Assembly: GCA_023369685.1 (NCBI GenBank)
Contig: SACZ01000004.1
Span: 186,001 to 250,000 of the forward strand
From: Prolixibacteraceae bacterium JC049
Lineage (GTDB): Bacteria > Bacteroidota > Bacteroidia > Bacteroidales > Prolixibacteraceae
Reading direction: 5' to 3'
Length of the DNA stretch: 64,000 nt
Numbering within the stretch: the first letter of the stretch is position 1; every line of letters begins with the position of its first letter. The translations under genes were made by a program, and so were the position numbers. A model generated the notes under the pieces. It had not been told where the DNA came from and searched no databases. It worked only from the letters and a program-made list of their open reading frames with translations. Shown here piece by piece: positions 46,900 to 54,778 of the stretch.

Positions 46900-47658
46900 A
46901 TGAATCCCATTCAATTTATAGGAGCAGGACCTGGTGATCCGGAATTAATCACCGTAAAAGGACAAAGAGCAGTTCGTGAAGCTGATGTGATTATATATGC
47001 AGGTTCTTTGGTTCCCAAAGCAGTTATTGAAGACAGAAATCCTGAAGCTAAAGTTTTCAATAGTGCAGGTATGGATTTACAAGAGATTATTGCAGAAATG
47101 GCCGATGCTACTAAAAAAGGATTAAAAGTGGCTCGCGTGCATACTGGCGATCCTTCGATATATGGCTCTATTCGCGAACAAATTGAAGAGTTGAACAAGC
47201 TGGAGATTCCTTATGAAGTTATTCCTGGTGTCAGCTCATTTGTGGCAACAGCTGCTGCTTTGAAGCGTGAATTTACCGTTCCGGGGATATCGCAAACGGT
47301 AATTTGTACTCGTTTGGAGGGACGCACTCCGGTGCCAGAATTGGAGCAAATTGAAAAACTGGCTTCACACAAAACATCCATGGCCATTTTCCTTTCGGTA
47401 CAAATGATAGAAAAATTGGTGGATCGCTTAACGACTCATTACAAGCCAACTACTCCAATTGCGGTAGTTCAACGTGCCTCATGGCCCGATCAGAAGATTG
47501 TAACAGGAACATTGGAAACAATTGCCGAAAAGGTTAAGGCTGAAAACATCAACAAAACGGCTATGATTTTGGTCGGTGATTTCTTAGGAGACAATTTCGA
47601 AAATTCTCTGCTATACGCCAGCCATTTCACTCATGAATACCGAAAAGGGAAAGAATAA
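46900..47658 (+). CDS. cbiF: cobalt-precorrin-4 C11-methyltransferase
   Basis: 252 residues. FIGAGPGDPELITVKG, ADVIIYAGSLVP, VARVHTGDPSIYGSI and VIPGVSSFVATAAAL are the specific motifs of CbiF/CobM. It methylates C-11. Seven bases separate it from cbiG. Confidence 0.96.
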   Translation: MNPIQFIGAGPGDPELITVKGQRAVREADVIIYAGSLVPKAVIEDRNPEAKVFNSAGMDLQEIIAEMADATKKGLKVARVHTGDPSIYGSIREQIEELNKLEIPYEVIPGVSSFVATAAALKREFTVPGISQTVICTRLEGRTPVPELEQIEKLASHKTSMAIFLSVQMIEKLVDRLTTHYKPTTPIAVVQRASWPDQKIVTGTLETIAEKVKAENINKTAMILVGDFLGDNFENSLLYASHFTHEYRKGKE

Positions 47659-47664
47659 TAAAGG

Positions 47665-48699
47665 ATGCAAAAACACCAAAACATAGGAATTATTGCCATT
47701 ACCCTACAAGGTAATGAGTTGGCACTGAAAATATCTGAGGAATTAGCAAATACTAGCTGCTATACTTTAGCTAAATGGAACGACGATCGTTTTATTGCTC
47801 TTCCTACAAGACTTTCGGAATATTGCCCTACCTTATTTGAAAAGCACGATGCTTTAATCTTTATTATGGCTACAGGAATTGTAGTCCGAAGCATTGCATT
47901 ATGTATTCAGAATAAGGTTAACGATCCTGCTGTTTTGGTAATTGACGATCGCGGAAATCATGTTATTTCATTGTTGTCCGGGCACCTTGGTGGAGCCAAC
48001 TCATTAACCATTGAAGTGGCTAAACTCATCAATGCAAATCCGGTTATTACCACAGCATCCGATGTGAATAATTTACCATCAGTGGATATGTTGGCGCAAG
48101 AGTTTGGGCTTAAAATTGCATCGATGTACGATGCTAAGGTCATTACTGCGATGTTGGTAAATGGACAAAATATTGCGCTAGATGATTCCGAAGATTGTAT
48201 TCCAAAAGATCGAATCCCTCGTTCGCAACAAAAAGTCGAAGGAAAGATTGTGGTGAGCCATAAAAAACAACTAACAGAAACGGTACCTTTTGCCCAGCTA
48301 AGCTCACAAAATACTATTCTGGGAATTGGCTGTAAGCGCAACACTGAACCACAAAAACTCATCGACTTTATCGAACAAAAATGCGATGATTTAAACATTC
48401 ATCCAAAGAGTATTGCAACGATAGCTTCCATCGATGTAAAAGCCGATGAAAAGGCAATTCTGGATGCTGCATCTCATCTAAATTGTTCGCTTCAGTTCTA
48501 CCCTGCCGAACAGTTAGCAGAGGTTGATCATTTATTTGAAGGATCTGAATTTGTGAAGCAGCAAGTTGGTGTAGCATCAGTAAGCACTTCGGCTGCTTTC
48601 ATATCCGCCAATAAGAAAGGTGATTTCATTTTAAAAAAATGCAAAAAGGATGGCATGACTCTTTCCATCCTGCTCAAAACAAATAAAGAAAATGACTAA
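47665..48699 (+). CDS. cbiG: cobalt-precorrin-5A hydrolase CbiG
   Basis: 344 residues. Motifs ALIFIMATGIVVRSIA, NHVISLLSGHLGGAN and, in the C-terminal domain, GIGCKRNTEP with VGVASVSTSAA are those of CbiG. It opens the delta-lactone with loss of acetaldehyde in the oxygen-independent route. Together with CbiD this fixes the pathway as the anaerobic one. Overlaps cbiH by 8 bases. Confidence 0.94.
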   Translation: MQKHQNIGIIAITLQGNELALKISEELANTSCYTLAKWNDDRFIALPTRLSEYCPTLFEKHDALIFIMATGIVVRSIALCIQNKVNDPAVLVIDDRGNHVISLLSGHLGGANSLTIEVAKLINANPVITTASDVNNLPSVDMLAQEFGLKIASMYDAKVITAMLVNGQNIALDDSEDCIPKDRIPRSQQKVEGKIVVSHKKQLTETVPFAQLSSQNTILGIGCKRNTEPQKLIDFIEQKCDDLNIHPKSIATIASIDVKADEKAILDAASHLNCSLQFYPAEQLAEVDHLFEGSEFVKQQVGVASVSTSAAFISANKKGDFILKKCKKDGMTLSILLKTNKEND

Positions 48700-49432
48700 T
48701 ACAGGAAAGATTTATATAGTTGGGACAGGACCTGGTAGCGAGGAATATATTTGTCCGAAAGCTTTGGCTGCAATGAACCAAAGTGATGTCATTGTAGGCT
48801 ACAAAAAGTATATCGAACTCATCGAGCCATTTATCAAAGGCAAAGAGCTTGTTTCATCGCACATGAAAAAGGAGGTGGAACGATGTCAGGAAGTGCTTGA
48901 TTTAGCGCTATCGGGAAAGCATGTTAGCCTTATTAGTAGCGGCGACCCGGGTATTTATGGCATGTCGGGTATTATGCTGGAAGTTGTAGCTGACAAAGCT
49001 CCTGAAATTGAGGTTGAAGTGGTTCCTGGGGTAAGTGCTTCTATAGCAGCCAATGCTTTGCTTGGCGCTCCGCTTATGAACGATTTTGCAGTAATTAGCT
49101 TAAGCGATTTACTTACTCCGTGGGAATTAATTGTTAAGCGCCTTCATGCTGCAGGCTCTGGCGATTTTGTAGTCAACCTATACAATCCTCGAAGCAAAAA
49201 GCGCATTATGCATTTAAATACTGCAGTAGAAATACTTCTTCAATATCAATCGCCTGAAACGCCTGTTGGAATTGTAAAAAATGCCATGCGTGAGAATCAG
49301 GAAGTTACTTATACCAACCTTGGAGAGGTATTGCAACACGATATCGATATGTTTACAACAGTGGTCATTGGTAACTCGTTTACCCAAATGATAAACGGCA
49401 AAATGATTACCATCAGAGGATACAAAAAATGA
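48692..49432 (+). CDS. cbiH: cobalt-precorrin-3 C17-methyltransferase CbiH
   Basis: 246 residues. IVGTGPGSEEYICPKA, ISSGDPGIYGMSGIM, VVPGVSASIAANALLGAPL and FVVNLYNPRSKKR identify the CbiH/CobJ ring-contraction methylase. It acts at C-17. Overlaps cbiG by 8 and cbiJ by 4 bases. It has no extra C-terminal ferredoxin-like extension of the kind seen in some CbiH60 proteins. Confidence 0.95.
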   Translation: MTNTGKIYIVGTGPGSEEYICPKALAAMNQSDVIVGYKKYIELIEPFIKGKELVSSHMKKEVERCQEVLDLALSGKHVSLISSGDPGIYGMSGIMLEVVADKAPEIEVEVVPGVSASIAANALLGAPLMNDFAVISLSDLLTPWELIVKRLHAAGSGDFVVNLYNPRSKKRIMHLNTAVEILLQYQSPETPVGIVKNAMRENQEVTYTNLGEVLQHDIDMFTTVVIGNSFTQMINGKMITIRGYKK

Positions 49433-50163
49433 TTTGGATAATTGGCGGAACCAGCGATGCTATGCAATTGGTAAAACTGGTAAAAGATAGAGGGGAAACT
49501 GCTCTGTTGGTGAGTACAACAACAAAATACGGAGCACAGCTGGCAAAGCAACAGGATGTGAAGGTTACACAGCAACAGTTATCGCAGCAAGAAATGGAAG
49601 AATTAATCACGAACCATCAAATAAGTATGGTTATTGATGCCAGTCACCCATTTGCTCAAGTTGTTTCTGAAAATGCCATTGCTGCTGCTAAAAATCAATC
49701 AATACGCTACATTCGCTTCGAGCGAACAGCAGTTCCATTGAAAAATGGAAAGTATTACAGCTCTTATCAGGAAATTGTGGATGAACTGAAAAACACTGAA
49801 GGTAATATTTTCCTGACTATCGGTTCGAAAAACCTAGATGCTTTTAATGAGCTTGATCGCAAGCGTATTTTTCCACGGGTATTACCAGTAATTGAGAGTA
49901 TTGAACAGTGCGATAAAGCTGAGATTCCGCCACATCAGATCATTGCCAGTAAAGGACTTGTCTCTGCTGCTACCAATAAAGCTATTATGATTGAATACGA
50001 CATAAAGCACATGGTCAGTAAAGACTCTGGAAAAGCAGGAGGACTATTCGAAAAGTTAGATGCTGCCAACGAATTGGGAATTCCAGTTTATATTCTTCAG
50101 CGCCCACAAATCAATTATCCCGAAATGTATAACGACATACAGCTTTTGCTGGATAACATGTAA
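49429..50163 (+). CDS. cbiJ: precorrin-6A / cobalt-precorrin-6A reductase
   Basis: 244 residues. It begins MIWIIGGTSDAMQLV, the dinucleotide-binding loop of CbiJ/CobK, then VIDASHPFAQVVSENA and IASKGLVSAATNKAIM; GGLFEKLDAANELGIPVYIL closes the family pattern. It reduces the ring with NAD(P)H. Confidence 0.94.
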   Translation: MIWIIGGTSDAMQLVKLVKDRGETALLVSTTTKYGAQLAKQQDVKVTQQQLSQQEMEELITNHQISMVIDASHPFAQVVSENAIAAAKNQSIRYIRFERTAVPLKNGKYYSSYQEIVDELKNTEGNIFLTIGSKNLDAFNELDRKRIFPRVLPVIESIEQCDKAEIPPHQIIASKGLVSAATNKAIMIEYDIKHMVSKDSGKAGGLFEKLDAANELGIPVYILQRPQINYPEMYNDIQLLLDNM

Positions 50164-50175
50164 AAGAATTTCAAA

Positions 50176-51348
50176 ATGAGTTTTTTACCCATATCAATCA
50201 ATATAGCCAATAAGCAAATTGTCATTATTGGCGGAGGAAAAGTTGCCCTTCAGAAGTTAAAAAGTTTATTGCTCTTCAAAGCAAAGGTGCGAATTATTGC
50301 TCCCCATATTTTAGAGGAAATTCAAGAATTAGAGGTAGAATGTATTTCGGACTCGTATCAGCAACATTACATTTCAGATGCTTTTATGGTGTATGCTTGT
50401 ACCGACCAAACCTCTGTAAACAATCAGGTGGTAGAAGATTGTAATCAGCTAAATAAACTCTGTAACAATGCCGAAGACAGCACTCAATCTGATTTTATCT
50501 CCTCTGCCATTGTTCAGAGCGAATCGCTTACAGTTGCTATAAATTCTAAAGCCAAAGAGCCTCGCAAAACAAAAGCATTCAAACATCAGATTGAAGAACA
50601 GCTAAACGAAGCGGAGGCTATTGCACAACACAACACTCAGAAAGGGAAAGTATACTTGGTAGGATTTGGCCCTGGAAATCCTGATCTGCTTACCGTAAAG
50701 GCCAAGCGTCTGCTTTATGCTGCCGATGTCATTTTCTACGATGATCTGCTAGACGTAAATGCATTAGCTCCTTTTTCGGGTGAAAAGGTTTATGTTGGAA
50801 AACGCCGGGGCAATCACAGTAAAGAACAGAATCAAATCAACGAAGTATTATGCGAAGCTGCAAAGGCCAATAAAATGGTTGTCCGATTGAAAGGTGGAGA
50901 TCCGCTTATTTTTGGACGAGGGACTGAAGAAAAATACTATTTAGAAAAGCATAATATCGAAGTAGAAATAGTTCCGGGCATTACCTCTGCTATTGCTGCT
51001 GCAGCCTATTCTGGAGTACCACTCACCCACCGTGGTATCTCATCGACAGTTGCTTTTGGAACTGCTCACGGTAAAAAATCATTCAAAATTCTGGAAGCCG
51101 ATTCTTCGGTTTACTATATGTGTGTGAAAAATCTTCCTGAAATAGCTAAGCAATACATAGAAAAAGGATATGCCAAAGATTATCCGGTTGCCTTAGTACA
51201 CAATGCAACCATGCCACAGCAACAGGTTATAAAAACCACTGTTTCGGAATTAGCTAAAGGCAATATTGACATTGCTTCACCTGTTATTTCTATCTTTGGA
51301 AAAACAGTTCATTTCGAACAAATTTTAGATCAGGAAAAAACACTTTAA
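50176..51348 (+). CDS. CysG-like fusion: precorrin-2 dehydrogenase and uroporphyrinogen-III methyltransferase
   Basis: 390 residues. Residues about 1-140 form the siroheme-synthase NAD-binding domain (VIIGGGKVALQK). After a short helical linker, residues about 157-380 are uroporphyrinogen-III C-methyltransferase (GFGPGNPDLLTVKAKRLL, RLKGGDPLIFGRG, VPGITSAIAAAAYSGVPLTHRG). It makes precorrin-2 and oxidises it to sirohydrochlorin, feeding CbiX. E. coli CysG is 457 residues; the difference lies in the dimerisation region between the two domains, which is cut to about 25 residues here. A combined cysG or hemX-cobA name could apply. Confidence 0.92.
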   Translation: MSFLPISINIANKQIVIIGGGKVALQKLKSLLLFKAKVRIIAPHILEEIQELEVECISDSYQQHYISDAFMVYACTDQTSVNNQVVEDCNQLNKLCNNAEDSTQSDFISSAIVQSESLTVAINSKAKEPRKTKAFKHQIEEQLNEAEAIAQHNTQKGKVYLVGFGPGNPDLLTVKAKRLLYAADVIFYDDLLDVNALAPFSGEKVYVGKRRGNHSKEQNQINEVLCEAAKANKMVVRLKGGDPLIFGRGTEEKYYLEKHNIEVEIVPGITSAIAAAAYSGVPLTHRGISSTVAFGTAHGKKSFKILEADSSVYYMCVKNLPEIAKQYIEKGYAKDYPVALVHNATMPQQQVIKTTVSELAKGNIDIASPVISIFGKTVHFEQILDQEKTL

Positions 51349-51359
51349 TACCAATTCCT

Positions 51360-51887
51360 ATGAAGCAAGGATTGATTCATATATACACAGGCACAGGAAA
51401 AGGAAAAACAACCACATCGGTTGGATTAGCTGTACGTGCTTTAAGTCATAACTTCAAGGTTTGCTTTTGCAATTTCAATAAAAACCCTGAAAAATATGGA
51501 ATTACCGAGTTAAATACATTGGAAAAGCTAGGAGCCACAGTTATGCCATTAACTCAAGAGCACCCTCGTTTTAATAAAGCAATTTCTATTGATGAACACA
51601 AAGCAATAACAGCTGCCGGGTTCGACAAGATAAAGAACTACATACAGGAAAATGAATGCGATCTTTTAGTGATGGACGAGATCAATATTTCTATCCGAGA
51701 TAATTTCTTGCCTGAAGATGAGCTATTGCAATTCTTAAAAGATAAACCAGACTCGCTTGAAGTGGTACTAACCGGACGTGGAGCCACTGAGAAGATGATG
51801 GAAATTGCCGACTATGTAAGCATCATCGATGCACATAAGCACCCATTTGAACAAGGCATTTCCAGTCGTGAAGGAATAGAATATTAA
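51360..51887 (+). CDS. cobO: cob(I)yrinic acid a,c-diamide adenosyltransferase
   Basis: 175 residues. P-loop of the CobA/CobO/BtuR type: IHIYTGTGKGKTTTSVGLAVRA at the N-terminus (a GxGKGKTT nucleotide loop), and LLVMDEIN. It attaches the adenosyl group to cobalt using ATP. Twelve bases after the cysG-like gene and seven before cobQ. Confidence 0.95.
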   Translation: MKQGLIHIYTGTGKGKTTTSVGLAVRALSHNFKVCFCNFNKNPEKYGITELNTLEKLGATVMPLTQEHPRFNKAISIDEHKAITAAGFDKIKNYIQENECDLLVMDEINISIRDNFLPEDELLQFLKDKPDSLEVVLTGRGATEKMMEIADYVSIIDAHKHPFEQGISSREGIEY

Positions 51888-51893
51888 TCTGAA

Positions 51894-53375
51894 ATGAGTA
51901 TGACTTCGAATAAAAAGCTGCGCCCCATTATGTTTGTGGGAACCGGGTCAGATGTTGGAAAATCCATCGTGAATGCGGCCTTCTGCCGTATTTTTAAGAA
52001 CGATGGCTATTCGCCTGCTCCTTTCAAAGCACAAAATATGTCGCTTAATAGCTACCCTACTCCCGATGGTTTAGAAATTGGCCGTGCACAAGCTGTACAG
52101 GCCGAAGCTTGTAAAATTCCATGCCAGGTTGAAATGAATCCGGTTTTATTGAAACCCACTTCCAATCAACAATCGCAAGTGGTGCTTAATGGAAAGCCTG
52201 TAGGAAATCAATCGGCCAAGGAATATTTCATGAAAGACAATAAGCAAGCTCTTTTTCAAGAAGCTGTTCAGTCTTATGAAACGTTAGCTGCCAAATACAA
52301 TCCAATGGTCATTGAAGGAGCTGGAAGTATCTCTGAAATGAATCTATGGAAAAAAGATATTGTAAATATGAGAATGGCTATGGCCACGCAATCGGCTACA
52401 TTTCTTATTGCAGATATTGACAGAGGCGGTGTTTTTGCCAGTGTATACGGAAGCATTGCGCTTTTACCAGAAGAACAGCGAAAGCTCATTAAAGGGATTG
52501 TAATTAATAAATTCAGAGGCGATATTTCGTTATTTGAGGATGGAAAAAAGATTCTGGAAGATTTAACAGGTGTTCCTGTTGTAGCTGTTATTCCTTACTA
52601 TACTGATATTTATATCGAAGATGAAGATTCAGTTGTATTGGATAAAAAACATGGTACAATTACCGATAATCAGGTAAATATTGCAGTGGTTCAGCTTAAA
52701 CATCTGTCCAATTTTACCGACTTCAATGTATTGGAACGCACACCCGACGTGAATCTGTTCTATACCAGAAATGGAGAAGATATCGAGAATGCTGATATTG
52801 TGATCATTCCTGGATCGAAAAATACCATTGCCGATTTGCACTACCTTAAGCAAAACGGACTGGCTCAATCCATTATTCGAGCCCATAAAAATGGAAAATC
52901 TGTTTATGGTATTTGTGGTGGTTATCAGATTATGGGTGAATCCATCGAAGATCCAGATCAGGTAGAAGGTGAAATCCCTTATATTGCTGGTTTAGGATTA
53001 CTCCCAACCCAAACGGTACTTACACAAGAAAAAACCACAGAACAGCGTACCTTTTCATTCCGAAATAGCTCGGTAGAATGCAAAGGTTACGAAATTCACA
53101 TGGGAACAACCACTACTGCTAATAATCAACCTGTTTGTACCACGTCCACAGGAGAAGCAGATGGCTATTTTCTTAACGATAAAACCTGGGGATCGTATAT
53201 GCATGGTATTTTCGATAACCCAACCATTATCAATGAAATATTGGAAATTATTGGTGCTGAGAAGACTGCTATTGAAGATATGGATAGCTTCAAAGATCAA
53301 CAATACGACAAATTAGCCGAACACGTAAGAAATTGTACCGATATGGATTATGTGTATCGGGTATTGCAAGAATAG
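51894..53375 (+). CDS. cobQ: cobyric acid synthase
   Basis: 493 residues. FVGTGSDVGKSIVNAA and KAQNMSLNSYPTPDG mark the ATP/ligase half; the C-terminal amidotransferase has its nucleophile in YGICGGYQIMG. It amidates side chains b, d, e and g of adenosylcobyrinate diamide to give adenosylcobyric acid. It is the last gene of the operon. The lower-ligand and nucleotide-loop genes must be elsewhere. Confidence 0.96.
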   Translation: MSMTSNKKLRPIMFVGTGSDVGKSIVNAAFCRIFKNDGYSPAPFKAQNMSLNSYPTPDGLEIGRAQAVQAEACKIPCQVEMNPVLLKPTSNQQSQVVLNGKPVGNQSAKEYFMKDNKQALFQEAVQSYETLAAKYNPMVIEGAGSISEMNLWKKDIVNMRMAMATQSATFLIADIDRGGVFASVYGSIALLPEEQRKLIKGIVINKFRGDISLFEDGKKILEDLTGVPVVAVIPYYTDIYIEDEDSVVLDKKHGTITDNQVNIAVVQLKHLSNFTDFNVLERTPDVNLFYTRNGEDIENADIVIIPGSKNTIADLHYLKQNGLAQSIIRAHKNGKSVYGICGGYQIMGESIEDPDQVEGEIPYIAGLGLLPTQTVLTQEKTTEQRTFSFRNSSVECKGYEIHMGTTTTANNQPVCTTSTGEADGYFLNDKTWGSYMHGIFDNPTIINEILEIIGAEKTAIEDMDSFKDQQYDKLAEHVRNCTDMDYVYRVLQE

Positions 53376-53387
53376 CCCTCCGATTTA

Positions 53388-53445
53388 TTAACTGTGTTAT
53401 CTCTCAATTTCGTAGTTTATATTCGAAATTAGATAACACAGTTAA
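53388..53445. repeat. long inverted repeat upstream of the transposase pseudogene
   Basis: TTAACTGTGTTATCT (53388-53402) is perfectly repeated in inverse at 53431-53445. Inside it, AATTTCG and CGAAATT pair for another 7 bp, with a three-base bulge (CTC) on the left. The transposase ATG follows 9 bases later. It resembles the subterminal hairpin (left end) of IS200/IS605-type elements. Confidence 0.75.
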
Positions 53446-53454
53446 AATATCATT

Positions 53455-53918
53455 ATGGCAGGAACTTATTCTCATTTATATGTACACATTGTATTTTCAG
53501 TGAAGCATCGTCAAAATTTACTCTCAAAACAGTGGAGAAAGCATGTTTTTAAGTATATATATCCAGAATCATTAATCAAAAAGGGCACAAAGCAGTAATC
53601 GTTAATGGAGTGGCCGATCATGTACATGTTTTTGTTGGACTAAATCCATCGAAAGCAATATCTGACTTAGTTCGAGATATTAAAAATAATTCTTCTAACT
53701 ACATCAATAAAAACAAATGGGTGAAAGGACGATTCTGTTGGCAGGAAGGCTATGGAGCCTTTTCATATGCTCATTCGCAAATTGAAAATGTTTACAATTA
53801 TATTCTGAATCAGGAAAAACATCATCAACGCAAATCTTTTAAGCAGGAATACATCAACTTTCTGAATAAATTCCAAATTGAATACAACGAGAAATATCTA
53901 TTTGACTGGATTGATTAA
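53455..53918 (+). pseudogene. IS200/RAYT-like Y1 transposase, frameshifted
   Basis: 464 bases that read as one Y1_Tnp protein of about 153 residues if two bases are removed. The first 36 codons (MAGTYSHLYVHIVFSVKHRQ...) are in one frame; the rest is in another and contains the HUH motif (ADHVHVFV) and WQEGYGAFSYAHSQIENVYNYI with the likely catalytic Tyr. The shift falls in a (TA)4 run at 53554-53562, consistent with gain of one TA. The frame after the shift is intact to its stop (...EYNEKYLFDWID), so inactivation looks recent. It is a single-strand-transposase relative of REP-associated transposases. Confidence 0.85.
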
Positions 53919-53925
53919 TAATATC

Positions 53926-54069
53926 ACCCCTTCGGGGTTTCAATTTTCCTCATATTCCATTTGTATAAACATAACAGTCCTTCGGACTTAATACTTCCAA
54001 TACTAATCCCAAAGGGATGAAATAATTATACAATATAAACCAACTAATGCTTCTAAATCCTGAAAGGGT
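53926..54069. repeat. cluster of four short REP-like palindromes
   Basis: Four small palindromes with 3-base loops in 144 bases: ACCCC-TTC-GGGGT (53926-53938), AGTCC-TTC-GGACT (53976-53988), ATCCC-AAA-GGGAT (54006-54018) and ATCCT-GAA-AGGGT (54057-54069, one T-G pair). The first two have a TTC loop, the last two AAA/GAA, so they appear as units of opposite orientation. They stand right behind the transposase. Confidence 0.65.
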
Positions 54070-54090
54070 GACATATTCTTTTGGGCGTCT

Positions 54091-54630
54091 CTACTTGTTT
54101 AGCCACTTTTTCATCTTTTCCCACTGATCCTTCATTATAATCTTGAACCACGCGGTGTAATTTTGTGGATTAACAGCGATATCAGCCACTAATTCGTCGC
54201 ATTTCACCCATTTATATGCTTTCACCTCTTCGGGATTGATTTGAGGCTCATTATTGCTTATTCCTACAAAAACATGATCCAATTCATGCTCAATAAGTCC
54301 ATTGTCAAATTCAGCACGATAAACAAACGTTCCAATCTCCAATAAGTCGGCTTGCATTCCCATCTCTTCCTGCAATCTGCGAGAAGCTGCATCGGCAGTT
54401 TGCTCCATATGTCTGGGATGACTACATGCTGTATTGGTCCAAAGTCCGGGACAATGGTATTTCTCCATCGCACGTTGATGAATCAACATCTCCCCCTTTT
54501 CATTAAAAATGAAAACGGATATTGCACGATGTAATTCTCCTTTAACATGCGCTTCCATTTTTTCCATGGTACCACGCGGACGATCTTTCTCATCCACTAA
54601 TATTACTTCTTCTTGTATATTATTATTCAT
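54091..54630 (-). CDS. idi: isopentenyl-diphosphate delta-isomerase, type 1
   Basis: 179 residues. Nudix-fold enzyme that interconverts isopentenyl and dimethylallyl diphosphate. The catalytic Cys is in NTACSHPR, the catalytic Glu in IEHELDHVF, and RRLQEEMGM is the Nudix-like helix. It is transcribed alone. Confidence 0.95.
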   Translation of the reverse strand: MNNNIQEEVILVDEKDRPRGTMEKMEAHVKGELHRAISVFIFNEKGEMLIHQRAMEKYHCPGLWTNTACSHPRHMEQTADAASRRLQEEMGMQADLLEIGTFVYRAEFDNGLIEHELDHVFVGISNNEPQINPEEVKAYKWVKCDELVADIAVNPQNYTAWFKIIMKDQWEKMKKWLNK

Positions 54631-54724
54631 AATTCCGACTTGTTAGCCATAAATGCTTTGATCAGCATTTCATTTTTCTCCAAATTTAGAAGAAAGAAAA
54701 TGAAAAATGGTTCATTTTGGGCAT

Positions 54725-54757
54725 AAAAAAAGGCGATCTGCCTAAGCAAATCGCCTT
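54725..54757 (-). terminator. terminator of the methylmalonyl-CoA decarboxylase operon
   Basis: Minus strand: AAGGCGAT pairs with ATCGCCTT, with three more inner pairs after one mismatch, then a run of T. It lies 21 bases past the oadB stop. Confidence 0.85.
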
Positions 54758-54778
54758 CAATATATAGTGTTCTATTTC

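Noticed and set aside
47958-48398. 146-codon ORF antisense to cbiG
   Set aside because: Opposite-strand shadow; the plus-strand CbiG motifs fully account for the region.
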